NCBI GenBank assembly: GCA_947095585.1
Contig: OX352763.1
Coordinates: 15,673,462-15,737,461, forward strand
DNA: 64,000 nucleotides
DNA from: Nephrocerus scutellatus
Lineage: Eukaryota > Arthropoda > Insecta > Diptera > Pipunculidae
Direction of reading: 5' to 3'
The position numbers and the translations under genes are program-made. Shown here piece after piece: positions 21,700-33,000 of the stretch. The notes under the pieces were generated by a model. That model saw nothing but the letters and a program-made list of their open reading frames with translations. It ran no database searches and was not told the origin of the DNA. Numbering within the stretch: the stretch's first letter is position 1; each line of letters opens with the position of its first letter.

Positions 21700-22780
21700 T
21701 ACATTTGTAGCTAGCTCCACCCTTTCAGATTCTGCGTTGCTTCCACCTGTACTTCCGAGTATCGAACATTCTTTGGGACACATTTACATAAGTACTCGTG
21801 AAGTTGCTAGAGTTTTAAGTGACATCAGAAAGCCCAAGTCCGCTGGGCTGGGATGTTTTTCCTCCATTACTTCTGAAGAGGTGTTCTTCATCGCTAGCAT
21901 TATCATTGCTTAAGCTTTTCTACTTATCCTATTCTTCTGGACTCTTTCCGAGTAGTTGGAAAACAGCATTCGTCCATCTTATACAAAAATACGCCAAGCC
22001 GTCATGTCTCCATTCGTAGCGAGCCATAGCAATAAAGTCCCTTTCGTTAGCACCAAGCCATTCCGTCTAAGAAGCGTGCTTATGGAATCGATGTAATACT
22101 TCAATGGATTAGAAGCTTTCTTTTAAACTGTTCAATCGAAGTTGTGCTGGGCGGTTTTAAGTCTGATATTCACCGCATAAATGCAGGTGTCCCTCAGGGC
22201 TGTGTTTTGTCTCCGACACTCTTTCTTATTTTCAATAACGATCTTCTGTCTGCAACTTGTAATCCAATACAATCCTTCGATGACGACAGTACTGTTAGCT
22301 TCTCTTATATATTTGCTGGTTCACGTCACTATCGATGTGGAACTAAAACAACAACGTATACTAAATTCTAACCTTGACCGCATAGCTAAGTGGGGAGAAC
22401 ACAATAGAGTCGAATTTAATTTTTTCAAAACCCAATGCTGTCTTCTGTCGGTGAAGGCGAAATAGTAACTACCATGTCTGGTCAGGTGCATTCAAGGTTC
22501 CTCTTACATCTGCTTGACAGAATACAGAGCCATGCGATAAAACTTATAAGTGACTAAAATATTAAAAGAACAATTGATTCACTTGAACATCGCATAATTC
22601 TCTCCTGTTTGTCACCGTTTTATCGCTTCTTTCACCAGCGGTACTCAAGAGAAATAGCCGGTTGCATGCCACATCTGCATCTCTATGAATTCAAACGCAA
22701 TACTCGTGGCGCTTTAAATGCTCATCAGTTTACCTTTTTTCCGGAGTTTGGCACGGAACAAGATATTTCAGGCTGTACTT
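21700..22780 (+). mobile_element. LINE reverse transcriptase copy (family B)
   Basis: The plus strand contains REVARVLSDIRKPKSAG-type text, then SGLFPSSWKTAFVHLIQK, INAGVPQGCVLSPTLFL, NPIQSFDDDSTVSFSYIF, LDRIAKWGEHNRVEFNFFKT and a C-terminal LDRIQSHAIKLI-D, IDSLEHRIILSCLSPFYRFF and EFKRNTRGALNAHQF. The order fits motifs 1 to thumb of a jockey-like RT, with a deletion around motif A (near 22050) and frameshifts. It belongs to the same family as the split copy at 10.0-11.6 kb. Confidence 0.8.
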
Positions 22781-23290
22781 ATTTATAAAGTGCTGTTTTA
22801 TTTTATATGCAAAGAAACTCCGAATTCTAAGTTACGACCCATTTATCATCCACAATCAAATACTTTTTTGTTCCTTGCGTCAAAGTAACAAAGACAACAA
22901 CCTTATTACTGACACGAATTGCTACGTAATGACAGATAACAATTCGCCTTTTGGTTCTTGGACCAGCTGTATTTATAGGAAAGATAATAAATACTATAAT
23001 AGATAATAAAAATATATTATCTGTAGTTAACGATAAGATACACAGAGCGCGTTGTACTCAGAGTGGAAGCCTTCAATTCAGTGTGAACCCTGTATTCCTT
23101 TTGCTGTTTTCTAAATATACCCTCCAAAATCCACAAATAGTTGTGAGTAGATTATAAAAGGAATGCTACTTCTAATTTTTCACAATTTTTATAAAGCACA
23201 GAAGTTAGTTTTTACTGACTTTGCATGCATTCGTGAACAAGTGCTTAACTGCTTCAGCTGTTATGACACTACCTTTTTTTTTTTGGATTG
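22781..23290. other. No feature seen
   Basis: AT-rich sequence without a supported feature. Confidence 0.35.
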
Positions 23291-23300
23291 TAAATTGGAT

Positions 23301-23454
23301 GAAAACTAGCGTCGGATAAACGAGATAGCAAGTTATAGAAGTAATAGTAGCGATTTTCCGATCAAAGCCATCTTCCATACTTTTTGGAAATCGGGCTATA
23401 TCTTATCTCTTTCAAAAAATGACTTGCTATCTCGTTTATCCGCCGCTAGTTTTC
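23301..23454. mobile_element. Foldback MITE with 36-bp terminal inverted repeats
   Basis: The left arm 23301-23336 (GAAAACTAGCGTCGGATAAA...) and the right arm 23419-23454 are inverted copies with two mismatches over 36 bp. The spacer is 82 bp. There is no coding capacity. The target duplication is unclear (AATT-rich flanks), so the superfamily cannot be assigned. Confidence 0.7.
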
Positions 23455-23689
23455 AATTAAAATAAAGTAGATCAGTAAGATCGATTATATATTCAGCTTC
23501 TCGTAGGTGCGAGTGCGTACGCAATAATGACAACAATGCGAAAATGTCAAAAAAATGCTGCTAGCTGGCTGAAAACTATAAAAACTATGGTAAACTATAA
23601 ACATTTTCAATGGCATGTTCGCATTGTTGTCACTACACCACCGTACACAGAACACAGTCATTATAGTATAACATGACCTAATGCCGCAT

Positions 23690-24140
23690 TATGGAAAAAA
23701 ATGTTGTGTGGGGCCCCGCGACCCGATCACTCTCAAATTTTAATAGAAAGTGTTGTCATGGGAAATACAGATGTGTGCAAAGTTTAAATAAAATCGGAAT
23801 TTAGGAAGTGAGTTAAAAATGTATCAAAATATCTGACCAGCCAGCCAGCCAGAAACGGGCACATGATGTTAATATAGAGAATTTAAAAAGATCATATCCG
23901 AGAATTATAGGAGTGCTTAAAATACCCAGAGACATACATTTTTTCGCATAGAATGAAAAAAAAAACACATATGTGCATTTTGACAGTTAAATACGGCCTA
24001 ATGTGGTCTACGACCAGTTACATTTCTACTTCTTACTTTATTCTTCCAAATCAATATTAATATAAATACCAAATTTTAATAAAAATAAGTTGTCACCGGA
24101 AATAAACATGTGTGAAAAGTTTCAATAAAATTGGTATTAA
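23690..24140 (+). repeat. Dispersed repeat fragments (AAAATCGGGT family)
   Basis: At 23690-23890 a single unit (GGGGCCCCGCGACCCGATCAC ... TGTGCAAAGTTTAAATAAAAT) ends with CTGACCAGCCAGCCAGCC and GTTAATATAGAGAATTTAAA, the shared right terminus of the family. A second partial unit lies at 24055-24140. Confidence 0.7.
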
Positions 24141-24289
24141 CATTTTATCGCAAGATTCCACTACCGAAGGTTTTTTTTACTCTGAAAAATACACAGAACA
24201 CATTTTACACATTTTGACAGCTGCAGTTGTCTACAAAAGATGACAAGCATGAACGTTTTTTTATGGAAAAACAACAACGAATTGACAAA

Positions 24290-24378
24290 CATACACACAA
24301 ATGAGTCTCTAATTGTAGCCAGAACGTTCATTGACATGACTTTCATTCCCATGTCTGTGTGGCCACGCTCAAAGTCCT
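24290..24378 (-). repeat. Short dispersed repeat, copy 1
   Basis: The reverse complement reads GAGCGTGGCCACACAGACAT, GGGAATGAAAGTCATG and CAATGAACGTTCTGGCTACA. It matches 51972-52030 on the plus strand with few differences over about 55 bp. No coding meaning is seen. Confidence 0.6.
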
Positions 24379-24599
24379 AAGAATTACGTTTTTCTGTTGT
24401 AAGAGCATCTTTTTTTTAATTTTTTGGGGATAATATAATTTTTTTGTTAAAAATGCATTAGCTCTAAAAATAAAATTAAGGTCTAATTTTTTGACATAAC
24501 ATTTCGAGTTGACATTTTGTTTGACATTACAAACAACTTTTGCTTGTTCGATGCAGTCGTTGAGTCGCAGTGTGGAATTGCCGAGTCGAGTAGTTTGTT

Positions 24600-24662
24600 G
24601 TAAGTATTTAATTGAGTTTGGGTTTCAATTTTTATTGTATGTTGTTGATTATTACATTTTAG
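24600..24662 (+). other. Probable 5'-UTR intron of SNIP1
   Basis: A donor GTAAGT at 24600 and an acceptor TTACATTTTAG ending at 24662 define a 63-nt intron in the size class of the other short introns here. It lies 46 nt before the SNIP1 ATG. Removal does not change the protein. Confidence 0.55.
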
Positions 24663-24708
24663 ATTGATTACAATCAGAAACAAGGACCTTTCCGCCACAA
24701 GAATAAAA

Positions 24709-26444
24709 ATGGCTAAAAAAAAATCAAAAAAATCTCGCCGAGAAGCAAGTACACCTGAGGATTCGTCTTCACCGTCCTCTGAATCGGATGTAGAGGAAAA
24801 AGTTAAGAAACATATTTCGAAAGGGGAGAAAGAAAATGAAAAGAATGATAAAAGTAAGTTGGCTAAATGTAAAAAGAAATCGTCGCAGAGAAACAATCAC
24901 AAGAAGAAGAACCAGTCAGCGCCAGAATCTTCATCGTCATCATCTACGTCGTCTTCAGACTCTGCGGTTAGCTCCTCGTCTTCGTCTTCAGATTCTGATG
25001 ATTCTGAGGCAGAGAGCAAGAAACGACCAAAAAAAGATAAAAGACACAAAAAACAAAAAACCACATCTGAAACAATTCCAGCAAAGAGGCGTAAATCCAG
25101 CCAAGAAACACATGATGTTGTTGAAGGAAGTGGTCCGACGGAGGGACGAAAACATGAGTCTGGTGGGGGTCATGGTGGTGGAAGTAATCGCTCAAAGTGG
25201 GATAGTCCGGTTAGAGGATTTGAACCAAACCATCGCTACAATAGAGAAAGATATAACAATCGTGGTCGTGAAGGTCGGGCTAGGGAGAATAACCGAAATT
25301 CTGATCGTTACGATGATGAATATAATCGCGATAGAAGACGAGAATGTGATGATTATCGGGATGCAACAGACAGACATCGAGATGGTTTTGGTGGCAGTGA
25401 TAATCGTGGCGAAAATCGTTATAACAGAGGTAATGGATTCCGCAATCGCGGTGGCGAAAATGACCGTCCAACCGGACGCAGTGAACGCAACGATAGGATG
25501 AGAAATAACGATCGAGATCGCCAATTTGGCCGTGAAAGAGACACTGGCCATTTCCGCGGAGGAGGAAATCATTGGGCTCGTGAAGATGACCAACAGCGTC
25601 AGCGACACCACAATCGAAACGACAGACACGGTGACGATCGTGGGTAGGTTGTAAAAGTTTTCTAAAAAAAATTTCTAAAGATTTATATTTTGTCATTTAT
25701 TGCAGTCGCAGCCGCAGCCGCAGTCGGAGTCCGCAACAGCACCGTGGTGAACCTCGTAAGCAACAGCGCAACTTTAACCGAAGGCGCAGATCCGATAATG
25801 ATGATGAATCATACGAATGGGGCAAAAAGGATTCCGGTCCAAAACATAATGACAGCAACAACAGAAAGAACGACGACGACGGTCCACCACCCATCGAGAA
25901 GGAAAAACCTAATTTCGGTCTTAGTGGAAAGCTGTTAGAGGATACTAACATGGTGAACGGTGTTGTAATTAAGTACTCTGAACCGCTGGAGGCACGTAAG
26001 CCTAAACGTCGATGGCGCCTATACCCATTCAAGGGAGAAACTGCCCTGCCCACATTACACATCCATCGACAAAGCTGTTTTCTCATTGGACGCGATAGAA
26101 AGGTAACCGATTTGGCAGTCGATCATCCGTCATGTTCGAAGCAACACGCCGCTCTTCAATATCGCTTGGTATCCTTTGAACGGGAGGACGGAACGACGGG
26201 GAAACGTATCCGTCCATATGTTATTGACTTGGAATCGGCCAATGGTACATTTTTAAATAATAAAAAAATAGAACCTAGAAAGTACTACGAACTGATTGAA
26301 AAGGATGTCATCAAGTTCGGCTTCAGCTCACGCGAGTATGTTTTGTTGCACGAGAACAGCAAGGAAGACGAAGAAGACGACGATGTCAAGCCAGGGAACG
26401 ATGATGATGAATTGCCGCCTAAATTGAAAACGGAACCCGAGTAA
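24709..26444 (+). CDS. SNIP1: SNIP1 orthologue (FHA-domain nuclear protein)
   Basis: Two exons, 24709-25643 and 25706-26444, are joined across a 62-nt GT-AG intron (GTAGGT...TTGCAG) and encode 557 residues. The first ATG is at 24709 (MAKKKSKKSRREAS). Residues 1-130 are Lys- and Ser-rich with acidic serine clusters. Residues 150-310 are Arg/Gly/Asp-rich. The intron falls just before a short RS repeat (SRSRSRSP). From about 383 the conserved core runs EKEKPNFGLSGKLLEDTN, then an FHA domain at about 430-525 with the phosphopeptide-binding positions present: GR at 440-441, the S-x-x-H of SCSKQH, and the N of SANGT. SNIP1 proteins act in the nucleus in transcription, pri-miRNA processing and the spliceosome-linked RES context; that role is taken from the family. 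PolyA signals lie at 26629 and 26742. It converges on sevenless. Confidence 0.96.
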
Positions 26445-26628
26445 TGGATACAGCCCTGCATTTATCAAAATTGTCCAATATCCTCCTATTATTTCGCAAA
26501 CCGTGTCACAGTGATAGAGCACACGTTGTCTATAGTCACACATAAGCCACTTTGCACTGGAACACAATGTAAATGTACTCTAAGATGACTAACAACACCC
26601 ATTTACGCTACGGCATGGTTTGCGTAAT

Positions 26629-26747
26629 AATAAAATTAAAATCTGATCCCCATAATGAGCATTTTAGAATTAAAAATACTGACAGAGACGCAAACGAGAC
26701 ACCGCTTTTAGGAACTGTGGAGATGCAGGCCGATAATGTTAAATAAA
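26629..26747 (+). terminator. SNIP1 polyadenylation signals
   Basis: AATAAA occurs at 26629-26634 and again at 26742-26747 downstream of the SNIP1 stop. The sevenless candidate signal (AATAAA on the minus strand) is at 26914-26919, so the two convergent 3' ends are within about 170 bp. Confidence 0.5.
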
Positions 26748-27026
26748 GTTATTTAAGCAAAATTACACGCAAATTTCTTTGAGAATACTACAGGGACGTC
26801 CGGGATTACAGCTGCTGTAAAAGTTGGCCATATTTTAATAATCAAGTTTCCCATATATTGGAGTGCTCTTTTTTAAATTCTCTTTCGTCATTAGATGTCA
26901 ACTTCTAAGGCCATTTATTAAGACACTTAATAAAAAAGGACACAAAAAAAACAACGTATGTATGTAATATAAGTTTTGTTATTTACTAAGAAATCAAAAT
27001 AAAGCTAAGGAAGTTTTTAACCAATT

Positions 27027-30000
27027 CTATAATCTTGAGCATCCTTCGTTGATGTAATAAATTGATGTAGGCGCTTCAGTTGCTGTTGGCATAACCAAAT
27101 TGTTGGTGCTGCTGTTGTCTGAGGTTACTGGTAGAGCTAAGTCTAACTCGGTGTCGCCATCCACTTGATCGATGGCTTTTGTTTCTAATAAATCTTTGGA
27201 ATTTGCTTCTTCTGCATGCACCGAATCTAGGCGAGGTTTTGTGATAAACGTGGTTAGTATAATTTTCTCGCTTTCCAGGCTTTTTTTACTGGTTGTCTCT
27301 CCAGAGTCGAAAGGTAAGGTCGGGCGTAAATGTACTTCATGACTAGTGCTATCGTCATCACCACTGTCCTCATCGTTCTCTTTGCATGCTAATGGAACTG
27401 CAGCGAATAAATCAATGAAAGGACAAGGTTAGTAGAAATACAAAATTTAACGTGAGAAACTAGTAATTATGGAAGTTAGTGGTAAAATTTGTATCCTATT
27501 CTAAACACATCAGGAACTGATCAAATTTTCACTCAGACGTCCAAACTTGTCGAGGAATGCAGGGCAATTTTTGTACTGGGTGCCGGAAGACACTGGCATA
27601 GAAGGAAACGAAGAAGCGGATAGGCTCGCTAACAAATGTCAGCTTCTAGGGCCAGAACCATTCTGTGGCATAGGGTACCTCATAATGCAGGATGAGATAC
27701 GCAGAATAGGTAAGGCAGCTGCTTCCGCATGATGGGAAAATCTCCCAGGCCTACAAAAAGCAAAGGAAATGCTGGGAAACTATGACCCAAAAAGGTCTCG
27801 GTCGACTTAGTAGAAGTAATGTAAGAATCATTACGGGGTTCCAAACAGGACATTGTAGATTGAAGCACCTAAAGGAATTAAAATAATAAGAGGATGGCAT
27901 CTGAAGGCTTTGTGGGTAAGTTGAGGAAACCTCGAGGTCTTCTCAGTAAGGAAATCCATATACCCGCATCGACATTTAACCATCCTACAGCAGAAGGAGA
28001 CCTATGTGTCCGCAAATCCGCTTAACCAATCGAAATGTATGTAGGATATAACACCTCGTGATATCGTGAATTTGGAATCACCAAACACGATGCCTTTCCG
28101 CCATCTATTTCGATATCGAAAAAAGTTCCGCCAACACAAAGAAGACGGACATGTTTTCGATTACAATTGACATTTCTTTATTGTGTTGACGATCGACAGT
28201 TGTTTGTCAAGTCAGTCTAATGTCGTGTTTTTTAAAAAAAAAAATCTGGCGCAGATTGATTTTTTTGCTGTCAAGTTGTTCGTTTTTTCCAAAAAACCTA
28301 ACCTTATTATTCTTTTATTCAACCCGAGCGAGTGTTGCACGGCGTAAAAATGTTCGGTGTGTACACTGGGTAACTATACTCGCTCTTACTCTGCCTAACA
28401 CTTATATTCATTTCAGAGTAAAAAAATAGGAAACTGTGTATACACTGTGTCGTGCTAGGTTCACACAAAAAACACAGAGTACAGAGTAAAATTACCCCGG
28501 TTGAAAAAAAACACAGTGTAAATTTTTGACGTACACTGCTCGCTCGGGTTGAAGAAAATAATAGACCCTATATGAGTGCGTATATGACTTTAATGGGTGC
28601 GTTTATGACAATGAATTGGTCCGTTTATAGTCTTTTATATAGCGTAATTCATGAGACGTAAGTTGAAGCGGGTCGAAAGAAGATATTGAAATAGTTTACG
28701 ACTCGTGGCGGAAATCATGATAGGGACCCAGGACTGTACGGACGGTACTTCTATTTCCTTACTAGGAATGCATTACTTTCCGCTGCACGCATCCATGAGG
28801 TCGAATTTTGGTCGCAAGTGTGCAAAACTCACCTGAACGTGAGATGTCAGTTCTTATACGTACGTGGTGTATAGCATATAATTATAATGTGGTGTGATGT
28901 TTTTTCTTTCTTTGGGTTAGTGTAATTTTAATGACAAGGTTCTAGTACATAATCTAAATTGGTTCGCTTTTGTCACATGTAGACGACAACTCGAGTACTA
29001 AAAAGTAGGTGAGATGTGAGAAAGTCTGACCAAAGCATGCGTCAATACTACTAATACTTGCGGTTAAGATGTGAGTTTTGCACATTTGCGACCAAAATTC
29101 GTACTCAGAACTCAAATATGAGAATTTGTGTGTATGTGTTTTCATCTTCGTTATTTCAGTTCGGCATAGGGGGAAGATTTTATTCCGTTTCATTCCGCGC
29201 GTCTGACAGCGAGGGTCGTCAGACAATAGAAATACTAATGACACAGGATTGTATGGATTTCCAACATAACGAGCAAATTATTTTTTTTGTCAAAACAAAA
29301 ATCCATACAATGTAAATCTTAAGTTAAAAGATTTTCCATTGTAAGAGCACGCTTAGATTTATGTCTCTTTCCAATTGCTGGGAGGAGTTAGGATTTCTGT
29401 CTAGTGGTTTCTTTTTGACGTTTCATCAACAAACTATACCTGATTCCAATTGCAAAGTTGTGTAACCAACACTGTAATACTCTTGACACACTGGCAAACT
29501 TTAACTACTTTGTAGTTGATTAGATAACTGTTGAGGGTGACACACTCAATGCTATTCTCGGTTAGTTCACAAAAAATATAAGATTACAAGATGCTTTGTT
29601 GAGCGAGACAATAATATAATTGCTTAAATGTTATGCATAGGCTAGAGTGAGTACTTATGTATTGCATCTCCTGCTGTCAACATAGGCGCCGACAGGCTTA
29701 AGGTGCTACTGTATAATATAATTTATATCTATTCATCCTTAAAATTATAGGTATGCCAAGTAAAATGGCAAAATTTTGGACAAAAACGCCGGAAGCTTTT
29801 ATACAAAAAATTACTTTTCCCAATTTTTATACTTATATGTATACAATTGGGTATATTGTGCTGCCCTTTATACCACGCTGCCTACGCCCATGGGTATCAG
29901 ATTTATAGCGCTTTCGATTTGCTGGGTATGAGAGAAGAGAAGATTCGATTTGCTGCGTGTAGTGATGGTTTGGTGTCTCATTTCGACAGCGTTCTCGACG

Positions 30001-33000
30001 AAAACCAGAGAACGCTGTAGAAATTGTACACCAAACCATCACTACACGCAGCAAATCGAATCAGAGATTAAAGAGACCTGAGATAAAAATAGCTAAGAAT
30101 TTTTGTTAAAAAATGTCCTTATGCTTTGTAAATAGTTTAGTTCCATGCTTATGTCATTAATGAATGTCATTTATTTAAAACTCAAAATGTACCTTTCGTC
30201 ACACTATCACCATCGAAGGATTCATCAAGAGAGGGATTCACAATTTCATCTGCAGACGTTTGAATATTGAATGAATTTCATTGAAGTATTTATGAAGCTT
30301 ATGTCCACTTAAACTTACCATCATCTTTGAGTAATCCGTACATATCTTCAGCCAGCAGTGTCTTTTGTGAAAGCAGCTCCTCCAAGCAGTAATGGAAACT
30401 TGGTCTCTCTTCGGGAGAGTAACTCCAGCATTTGACGAGAAGAGCAAATCTGTGAATTTGAAATGTCAGGCAAGGTGTTTAAATAGTGCGTCGGCTCACT
30501 CACAATCGCTCCGGGCAGTTATCCGGTTTTTCTAGTCGTCCACAATTCTTTACATAGTTAAGCACCTCAAAGTTGTTCCTTGCCGGATACGGTTGCTGGC
30601 CAAGTGTTAATATCTCCCAGCAGAGAACTCCAAAGGCCCATATATCAGACTGTGTTGTAAAGACGCCGTCGACGAGGCTCTCCGGAGGCATCCATCGAAC
30701 GGGCAGTAAACCCTCGCCCTCTTTGCGGTAATAGTCGTTTTTGTAGATATCACGTGCTAGACCAAAGTCACCGATTTTGACCACACGTTGTGCAGAATTA
30801 CGCGACGAAACAAGGCAATTGCGGCAAGCCAAATCTCTGTGCACAAAGTGCATGTCTTCTAGATAGCGACAACCAGTGGCTACATCCGCACACATGGCAA
30901 TCATGTCGGCTAAGCTCAAAGTGGCATCAGTGGAAACTGGCTACAGAGAAGATTAGAATAAATTCTCTAGCACTTGTACCACTCACTCACCAGGCTATTC
31001 GGTCGAGATTGCCTCAAATATCCCAGCAAATCTCCGCCCTCCATGTGCTCCATTATAATCGAAATCGTATCCGTGTCGAAGCAGACCCCTATTAACTTCA
31101 CAATGTGATCGTGCTTGAAATTGCTCATTAGCTGCGCTTCCTGCAGCAGTTCGGACTTCTCCACCTCGCTGGCTCCTTTACGGAGAGTCTGTATAGGCAA
31201 AGTTTAAAGTAACCAAATAATGCATTAACGTTCTTTATAAATTCAGAATCCATAACCCACCTTAATAGCAACTCTGTCCTGGCACGTCTCCTCGGTGTAC
31301 GTGATGAATCCTTCGTACACCTCTCCAAAGGCACCGCTGCCAAGGAACTTTTGCAAGGTGATTTGATTCCAACTGATTTGCGGCAGCAAAGCAATATCAC
31401 CATCTGTCAGTGGACCACCAGTATAAAGGGTGTGACTTATTACCGAAATGTTGCGTCCGCGAGCCTCCATTATCTGTTGCTGCAGGCTGACCAAATCGTC
31501 AAATCCCCAGATGCTGTGCCGATTGTTATCAAGGAGTTTCTTCGCCTTTAACCTTCGACTTTGCACTGCAACATTTACGAGAGAGTCTTGATAAGAAAAA
31601 ATTAATGGAATCTGAGCAAACTTACCCATTCGGAAGATCACCATCATGATGACAAAAGTCGATACAATTGCCGCCGGCGCTACAATAGCAAAGACAAGTG
31701 AATTCCTTTTGTCAGGAGTGACAAATGGCTCGGTAACCGGCTCGCTGTTTGCGCTGTACGGTCCCCAGCCATAAGGTGAGTTGCGCGCCCGCACGCGGAA
31801 CAACCACAACCGCATTGTGTGCATATCCTTGACAATGCAACTTAACTCGGTGCCATTGCAATAGACGATCCACTTATCCTGGACTGGTTCCAGTTCCTCT
31901 GCCCAGGGCAGCTGACTCAGAATACCTATAGTTTTGTTCGTGTAGACACTTTCAATGGGTGCCTCCCTACGCACTCTTCGACCGAAGCTGGCCTGCAACG
32001 CTTCCAAACTGTATTCTTCTATAGGTGCACCATTGGGGTGCGCTGACTTCCAGACAACTTTGAAAACCTCGCCGCTAATGTGCTCGACTGAGGGTTTTCC
32101 TGGAGCACTTGGACAGTCACCGAGCGTCTCAAAAGTGAAACGATTGGGCGATCGCTTGGGCCACACATAGGGTCTCTCCTCACCATCTACATCGTAGGTC
32201 AGCTGAAGCATGAAACGGTATTTAGTCTTGGCCTCAAGTCCCTCTACAGCGATATGTGAGGAATTCCCAGTAATGTCGATGGTACTTTCCGACTCGTTAC
32301 CTTCACGGAAATTGTACTCTAGAAGAAACTTTTTGACATTATCCGACGGCTCCCAGCTAAGGATCATACTGTAAGGTGTTGTATTGACGACCTGCAGATC
32401 TGCTGGCTCCCTAAATGTTTGTATTTGGAGCGCTGCGCTTGAGTTGAATTTGAGATCTGTAGTAAATGCCTTAACCCAGATGGAATATTCGAGATCAGGT
32501 TCAAGATCTCTTAGTATAATGAAAGTTGAATCTAAACGAATGTGATTTCCTAACGTGGCATTGCTAGCTTGCCAATGAACCTGATACCAAACTGAGTCAC
32601 TATTAAACTGGAGCGGTTCCTGCCAACGAACAAGTGCTTCTGTCGGGCTTATAGCATAGGCAGTTACGTTGCGCGGTACCGATGGAGTTCCAGGTGCTGT
32701 TGTGATAATAACATTTTTGCCTTCGACATCTGTGAAACCCAGCCGCTGAGCATAGAACGAAGAAACGCGTAGGTCCATTGAGTAATTCGAAAAGGGCGTT
32801 AGTTGGGTAACATTTAGGTGACTTTCATGAGTAACGAGTTCGCGGACAATATCAGATGATGCGTCGTTTATCTGCAGTATGTACTTAAGACCAGGGACCA
32901 CCATCCAACACTCTGGAGGTGCGGAAACCTTTGGAAATCTCAGCGAAAAGCTGCTTTCGGTGACTGCGACAACCTCCGGAATAAGCATCTGAGAGTCCGT

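Noticed and set aside
24836..25629. Long ORFs of 138-221 residues overlapping SNIP1 on both strands
   Set aside because: They are shadows of the low-complexity Arg/Ser/Asp-rich SNIP1 exon in other frames.
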